This document shows, piece by piece, positions 58,901 to 64,000 of a DNA stretch of 64,000 nt. Position 1 is the stretch's first letter. Every line of letters begins with the position of its first letter. The stretch lies in the NCBI GenBank assembly GCA_963995525.1, contig OZ023210.1, positions 25,114,073 through 25,178,072 on the forward strand. Direction: 5' to 3'. The DNA is from Escarpia spicata. Lineage: Eukaryota > Annelida > Polychaeta > Sabellida > Siboglinidae. The notes beneath the pieces are model-generated. The model was given only the letters and a program-made list of their open reading frames with translations. It did no database searches and was not told where the DNA came from. The translations under genes and the position numbers were made by a program.

Positions 58901-61237
58901 TAGTGTTCGGTTGGCATAAGACGGTACTTGACGCGGCACTCATGACAGACAGCTACTGACAGCAATGCTTGCGGCTTTATAACTGCAGAGTCCGGACAAA
59001 CACCAGATCGATACATTGAGAAGTCATCACACTAGCCAGAAGACATCTTTGGTTGTTGCAGGATAACCTCCGTCTGTGTTAAATTGGCACTAAAATAATT
59101 AAAACCCGCGTGCTTTGCCAGCAATGCTACAGGGCAAGGCCAACTGCAATGCATGCGCGAAGGGGAGCGATTCTCGAAGACGTCAAGTCAGACATCAGAA
59201 CATGCTTCGTTATTTTGACCCTTTCTCGTGGCTACAGACGGCTACGCAATTGTGAATATCACGTTATTTTAACCCTTTAGGAAGGTTTACATGATTATGA
59301 CAACATGCCCGACTTTGCGAATAAAACGAGTCACTCAAATTATAAATGTGGTGCCACCTTATGGAAAAAAGTACAACAAACTGTTATCTAGACTGTCTTT
59401 GCAAGGTGGTGCCAGCAGCAGTATTATTACCTTATTTTGCATTTTCGAATGCACGTTCATGACCGAAAATCAGTTTTCGTGGCTGGTTTCAGTTCTGTAA
59501 AAGGGGAGTGCACATCTATTGGGAATAATACGGTATTGATATATCTGATATTCAAATAATTCAAAAAGTAACTTTGTTTGTAACATTGGCAAATATTAAC
59601 ATTGCCATTAAGAGAGAAATATTTTGATACTGACCCATGTGTGAAACGTTTATTGCAAACGTGACTGAATTGACAACAACAACAAATGTTGATTTTAAGC
59701 ACAGAAATTTGAGTTTAGTAAGCCACGCTGGCATTCTGCTTGTCAGATTACAGCAAGTTAATTGCCGTTTCCACTTTTAGCCATCAAACTGTGTACATTT
59801 CTACCCTGCTGTTTAAACTAATTTGTCTCTGTACTGTCCAATCATATCAAGTTAGTTTTCATGTCATAGTCCTTGATTGGCTCTGTAATGATTCTAGATA
59901 TACACCTTCTAAATTACTGTTTACATAATTTAGCACAATATGTTTGATTACACATGCCTTTGAGTTAATGTGTTCAGTTTGGAGAATAGATAAGGAAGGA
60001 ATTTTTATAATACAGTGTTATGTTTTGATTTTTTGTTCTTGAATGTACAGTAAATTGTGCTTTTTAAATAGATCAAGAGATAGTGTATTGTGTTGCAAAA
60101 CTGAATGTATTTTATCTGTGAAACTCATATTTGATAAACAAATATGCATAATAATAACAATTATATAATTGTTTTTTTTTCTGAGAAAATGTGATCCATC
60201 TCCATATTTTATTAATTTGTTTCTATCATTGCGATTGCTGCATCAAGTGGTGTCTGGTATACAGTATCCATTTTGTACTGAAAGTAGGACCTCATACCTC
60301 ATACAGTAGCTAGTACTAGTGTAGTACTGTTGTACTAGCCCACTGAGGCTGTAGCCTGTGATGCAAGACTGATACTTCACATAAACATTGTTTATTGGAA
60401 CGGATGTTTGCCCTGTCAGAGGCATTGCTGCTGTCAACATGTCAGTGGCTACATGGTGTAAGTCATATTTTATATGGATCGCCTGTGAGTTGTTTGAATG
60501 GGGGAGAACATTATAACAGTGACATCAGTCATAGGTCTGAGCTTGTCACAATTCACTGGTATTTAGTGTGAGAAATAACAGTATACACAAAATGGCTGGG
60601 TAATGTTAAAAAGTATTAAGCATTTTTGGCCGTTATGCAGAAACATCAGACACTGCCAGAAATGTTAAGGAAATGAAACATCATGTTGCTTGTGGATTCC
60701 TCAGATTTGTTATTTAAATTGAAAAAAATGTACCACTTTGAAAGATATGATAATTTCGGTGTCAAGCGGTTGATGTCTGCTTATTGTCCCAAACTAACAG
60801 TGCTTATTTCCAAGTTTTCTGATTCCATAACTCTGCTATCAGTTATAACTGTCTTGACATTCAGTTAGTTAGCTAGCCAGAGTATATGTATAACTTTAGA
60901 CAATAATTATTTCTTTTATTTATATGACCTTAAATATTTCATTAAAAATATATTTCGTAAAATGTTTGAAACTAGTGACTAGAAGTAAAATGCAGGAATA
61001 CTAAGTTTAATTTGCTGTATCTAGTTTCTTTATTGAAAAGAAACAGTGGACTTTGTTTGGTGTACTTTGACACTGCAGCATGCTGTGTGAGGGATAAGGT
61101 TGTTACAGTGGGGTGACAGGGTGACATAAACAGAACTGTGGTCAGTACTGGTTATACTGATTCCACCCTGCAGTGTTCATGGGTAATCTTTCAAAGTTAT
61201 GTAGCCATTGTGAGACAATCTGTACAGGAGATTGACC

Positions 61238-61238
<1 letters not shown>

Positions 61239-61292
<54 letters not shown>
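61239..61292. repeat. (CTGG)13 microsatellite
   Basis: Thirteen uninterrupted GGCT/CTGG units about 190 bp before exon G, followed by imperfect GACAGAC/ACTGACC words to about 61435. Confidence 0.97.
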
Positions 61293-61293
<1 letters not shown>

Positions 61294-61479
61294 AGTGACA
61301 CCAGGCTGATAGAGAAACCAAGAAAGACAGCACATCCAACCAGCTGACCGACCAACTGACAGATGGACGGACAAGTAGACTACTGACAGACTAATAACTA
61401 GACAGACCATCTGTCTGGCTAACTGACCAAGTTATCGCCAGTCCATCTCTCCACCTAACCTCCTTGTGTCTCGTTCCAG

Positions 61480-61770
61480 CCGGGCCACAACTGCGTAGGT
61501 CCCCCTGCCCCTCCGCCGACCACCTCGTCCAGCCAGCCCGCCTTCAACCACCATCACGCAGCGGGCAGCACCACGCAGCAGCACCACAGCAGCGCCGCCC
61601 AGCTACTGCAGCACCGCCTGTCCGGCCAGAGTTACGAGTCAGGGGTGTCGTCCGCCCGCCACAGCTACCACAGCACGTCCAGCTCGAGTCTGGGCAGTCT
61701 GGACCGGCTGGAGGAGAGTGGCTACAGCAGCACGGTCAACGTGCATGACCTCTTCCAAGCGGGCCTCACT
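61480..61770 (+). CDS. caskin: Caskin exon G: His/Gln/Ser-rich linker and start of SAM1 region
   Basis: The acceptor is GTCTCGTTCCAG and the donor is CTCACT|GTAAGT. It encodes 97 residues in phase 0/0 (local 256-352), starting PGHNCVGPPAPPPTTSSSQP, with NHHHAAGSTTQQHHSSAAQ, and ending SSSLGSLDRLEESGYSSTVN then VHDLFQAGLT. The SLGSLDRLEE-GY-ST-NV block is the conserved stretch preceding the SAM domains of Caskins. The longest open frame over this segment is a different one (61464-61748) and is a shadow: it lacks these motifs and would not join the SAM exons. GC-rich relative to the surrounding intron. Confidence 0.9.
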
Positions 61771-62601
61771 GTAAGTAGATGACCGTCACAACTGGACAGT
61801 AATGACCGCTGTTATGCCCGCAATGATTGGGGCCATTAACTGGGAAGGTTGCAATAACAATGATGTATTGGCGCTGGTTCGATTGTGGTCACTGCAAATC
61901 TGGACATTAAGGCACAGAACATGGTTGTTGTGAATCTGGAGCGGAGTAAAAGATCTTGTCAGTAGTGCTGTAAAGTGACATTGAGGTGGGCTTGCATAGA
62001 AGTCAGTGTTTTATTATCGAGTAACCCCGCTTTATGTGGCTCGTCTTTACATCTCTTGTACGAGTTATAAGTTGCTCACTGTTAGTAACATTGATGATTG
62101 TTAAGTTGTAGTCATCTAATTACTTTACATTAGTATGAGTTACAAGTTGACTGTACTAGTTTTGTGCAATAGCTAGCTGTCAGAAATCATGGTCATGCTG
62201 CACGGTGCTGAGAAATCTTTGTATCAGTGTCATCGTGGGAGCTCTCGGGACCACCACAGTGCCTTCATCAGTGTCATCGTGGGAGCTCTCAGGACCACAG
62301 CGCCTTCATCAGTGTCATCGTGGGAGCTCTCAGGACCACAGTGCTTTCATCAGTGTAATTGTCGGCTACTCTAGTGTGTCATGTGATCATGTTGGTGTCA
62401 CATGACACGGAATAGCAGTGATGGTGCTGTCGGGCATGAAATCAAGATTCCTACTATTTCAATGATTTAGATTAAACATACTTCCTGAAAAAGCAGAAGA
62501 TGCTATGTTCATGTGGGTGATGGTCAACCATTAGCACGTTCAGAATCATGTGTCACTTTATACAGCAATCTGCAATGAATGTGACTTGGTTGCGTGTGCA
62601 G
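61771..62601 (+). other. intron G-H (0.8 kb)
   Basis: GTAAGT donor and GCGTGTGCAG acceptor, phase 0. The only feature is the short tandem repeat at 62227-62360. Confidence 0.88.
62227..62360. repeat. ~50-bp tandem repeat, three copies
   Basis: Three units of CAGTGTCATCGTGGGAGCTC then TC(A/G)GGACCACAG(C/T)GCCTTCAT; the second and third are nearly identical. Confidence 0.92.
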
Positions 62602-62712
62602 GATGCTGAGGTCCTTCACGCCTGGCTGAGTGAGCTGCACTTTGAGGAATACTACCCACTGTTTACACAGGCCGCCTATGACATGCCCACCATCTCACGC
62701 ATGACACCCGAG
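62602..62712 (+). CDS. caskin: Caskin exon H: first half of SAM1
   Basis: The acceptor is GCGTGTGCAG and the donor is CCCGAG|GTAAGT. Residues 353-389 read DAEVLHAWLSELHFEEYYPL, then FTQAAYDMPTISRMTPE. LHAWLSELHFEEYYPLF is SAM helix 1-2, and YDMPTISRMTPE is the near-invariant Caskin SAM1 signature. Caskin SAM domains come as a tandem pair; in mammals the pair polymerises into fibres. The exon-intron edge (ATGACACCCGAG|GTAAGT) is the template of the tandem array in the following intron. Retention of the intron would add VSALT and stop. Confidence 0.96.
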
Positions 62713-63540
62713 GTAAGTGCACTGACATGACATGCATGTGCAAAACACATAAAGTAAGTTCATACATGTGAAGAAAGTGCACTCCACGACACCTGAAGTA
62801 AGTGCATTTGAATGACACCTAAAGTGAGTGCACTCAAATGACACCTGAAAAAGTGCATTTGAATGACACCTAATGTAAGTGCACTCAGTTGACACCTTGA
62901 GTAAGTACACTCGCATGACACCTGAAGTAAATGCATTTGAATGACATCTAATGTAAGTGCACTTCCATGACACCTGAAGTAAGTGCATTTGAATGACACC
63001 TAAAGTGAATGCACTCACATGACACCTGAAATAAGTGCATTTGAATGACACCTAATGTAAGTGCACTTAGATGACACCTGAAGTAAGTGCATCCACATGA
63101 CACTGGAGTAAGTGCACTCGCATGACACCTGAAGTAAGTGCATTTGAATGACACTTAAAGTAAGTGCATTTGAATGACACTTAAAGTAAGTGCACTCGCA
63201 TGACACCTGAAGTGAGTGCATTCACATTACACCTGAAGTGAATGCATTTGAATGACACCTAATGTAAATGCTCTCACATGACACTTGAAGTAAGTGCATT
63301 CACATGAGACCTAAAGTAAGTGCATTGACATGTCACCTGAAGTAAGTGCATTCACATGACATCTAAAGTAAGTGCACTCGCATGACACCTGAAATAAGTG
63401 CATTTGAATGACATCTAACGTAAGTGCACTCTCATTACACCTGAAGTAATTGCACTCACATGACACCTGATTAAAGTGCACTCACAACTTGAAGCAAGTG
63501 CACTCACGTGACACCTGGAGAAAGTGCACTCACAATACTT
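62697..63540 (+). repeat. ~26-bp array copying the exon H 5' splice site, about 30 units
   Basis: The unit is CGCATGACACCTGAAGTAAG plus TGCAYT. The true junction is CGCATGACACCCGAG|GTAAG plus TGCACT, so each unit is the last 15 coding bases plus the 5' splice site. Exact ATGACACCTGAA|GTAAGT units lie at 62967-62984, 63071-63088 and 63122-63139; others carry GTGAGT, ATAAGT, GTAAAT or a one-base deletion. Alternation of CGC/CACATGACACCTGAAG with GAATGACACCTAAAG or TAATG gives a loose 52-bp superunit. The minus-strand frames across it are artefacts. Confidence 0.95.
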
Positions 63541-63836
63541 CAGCCACAGAAGAAATATAATAAACTTGTTTAACACCTAAATCCTGAGGAACCTAAGCTC
63601 CGAGGCGCAACAAACGAGACCCGTTAATCCTGAGATCATGAAGGGGGACGTCATTATTTGAATCTGTTAGTATCTAGTATGTACACAATGCTGTAAGTAA
63701 CTCAACAGGGTAGTTCTGATGCTGTGGCTGGTATACATGTGAGTAGTTTACAATGTGTAATGTAGATTACGAGGGCTAGAGTTACTGTCCATGACGCAAG
63801 TTGCCCGGGGTTTACTGGATGTGTTGAACTTTGTAG
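62713..63836 (+). other. intron H-I (1.1 kb)
   Basis: The donor is GTAAGTGC and the acceptor is GAACTTTGTAG, phase 0. About 75% of the intron is the splice-site array. The last 300 bp (63541-63836) are unique, with no recognised element. Confidence 0.9.
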
Positions 63837-63938
63837 GACCTCACTGCCATAGGCATCACGAAGCCAGCGCACCGTAAGCGACTCAAGGCAGAGATCAGCA
63901 AGCTGCATATTCATGACGGGATACCTGACTTCAAACCG
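63837..63938 (+). CDS. caskin: Caskin exon I: second half of SAM1
   Basis: The acceptor is GAACTTTGTAG and the donor is AAACCG|GTGGGT. Residues 390-423 read [20 protein letters not shown], then [14 protein letters not shown]. [15 protein letters not shown] is the SAM end-helix (EH) surface and is nearly the same in all Caskins; it follows MTPE of exon H directly. After the SAM1 helix the [11 protein letters not shown] linker leads to SAM2, which must start in the next exon beyond the window. Phase 0 on both sides. Confidence 0.95.
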
Positions 63939-64000
63939 GTGGGTGCTTCTTCCGACAGCTCCCAGATGTTGCGGGATGTCAGGGGGATGTAGGGGGATGG
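63939..64000 (+). other. start of the intron after exon I
   Basis: Begins GTGGGTGC. Only 62 bp are visible; GGGATG repeats at the very end (GGGGGATGTAGGGGGATGG) may be the start of another short array. Confidence 0.6.

Larger units (their letters stand above)
55021..61479 (+). other. intron F-G (6.5 kb)
   Basis: GT...AG intron of phase 0. Holds the 821-bp TIR element, an AT-rich block (55980-56175) and the CTGG microsatellite. I recognise nothing in 56180-61230; the open frames there (for example 56223-56498, 58294-58524) have no domain. Confidence 0.8.
3618..63938 (+). other. caskin: Caskin homologue, central part of the gene (9 internal exons)
   Basis: Nine plus-strand exons join with matching phases (A ends phase 1, B 0, C 1, D 1, E 0, F 0, G 0, H 0, I 0) into 423 codons with no stop. 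Caskins are cytoplasmic scaffold proteins of neurons and epithelia with N-terminal ankyrin repeats, one SH3 domain, two SAM domains and a long proline-rich tail. The fly protein works with the receptor phosphatase LAR in axon guidance, and mammalian Caskin1 binds CASK. Seen here: the final ankyrin repeat ending in KELKTLLK, an SH3 domain with VVEQHPSGMWKGYV and GYFPSS, and SAM1 with YDMPTISRMTPE followed by [15 protein letters not shown]. These agree with vertebrate Caskins as I recall them; no alignment was run. The start codon, first ankyrin repeats, SAM2, tail and promoter are outside the window. Introns of 20.6 and 23 kb make the locus very extended. Confidence 0.93.

Noticed and set aside
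61464..61748. 94-residue frame over exon G
   Set aside because: It is in another frame from the SLGSLDRLEE coding frame and cannot join exons F or H in phase.
62695..63221. Cys/His-rich minus-strand frames resembling zinc-finger-like repeats
   Set aside because: They are the reverse translation of the splice-site array; the spacing follows the 26-bp unit, not a finger pattern.

Overview
The window is animal nuclear DNA. It has long, moderately AT-rich introns, short GC-richer exons with GT...AG junctions, decayed LINEs, a tRNA-derived SINE, MITE-like elements and many minisatellites. One protein-coding gene is recognisable: nine internal plus-strand exons of a Caskin homologue (CASK-interacting scaffold protein; a single gene in most invertebrates, CASKIN1/2 in vertebrates). 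The repeat types and the protein suggest an invertebrate bilaterian, probably a marine lophotrochozoan such as a mollusc. That taxonomic guess is an inference.

The exons are A 3618-3726, B 24366-24460, C 26911-27022, D 28916-29107, E 31779-31846, F 54832-55020 (alternative start 54847), G 61480-61770, H 62602-62712 and I 63837-63938. Intron phases agree throughout, and together they give 423 codons without a stop. In order they encode the last ankyrin repeat, an SH3 domain (B+C), a Pro/Ser/Gln-rich linker (D-G) and the first SAM domain (end of G through I). The earlier ankyrin repeats must lie before base 1. SAM2 and the long C-terminal tail must lie beyond base 64000.

The introns hold almost everything else. 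Intron A-B (20.6 kb) has a decayed LINE (7060-8122), a 2.1-kb array of a 61-bp unit copied from LINE coding sequence (14345-16487), a 29-bp array (22957-23925), and a 20-bp array that runs into the exon B acceptor. Intron E-F (23 kb) has several arrays, a SINE, a third LINE fragment, a long inverted repeat, a small MITE and a large polypyrimidine tract. Intron F-G has an 821-bp element with TA-flanked inverted ends.

The most unusual feature is that tandem arrays are built from the gene's own splice junctions. The intron after exon H (62713-63540) holds about 30 units of a ~26-bp repeat that copies the last coding bases of exon H plus its 5' splice site (Met-Thr-Pro-Glu codons followed by GTAAGT). 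The array before exon B repeats the 3' splice site (...GTGTTACAG), and one unit carries a near copy of the first exon bases. The array before exon A shows a weaker version of this.
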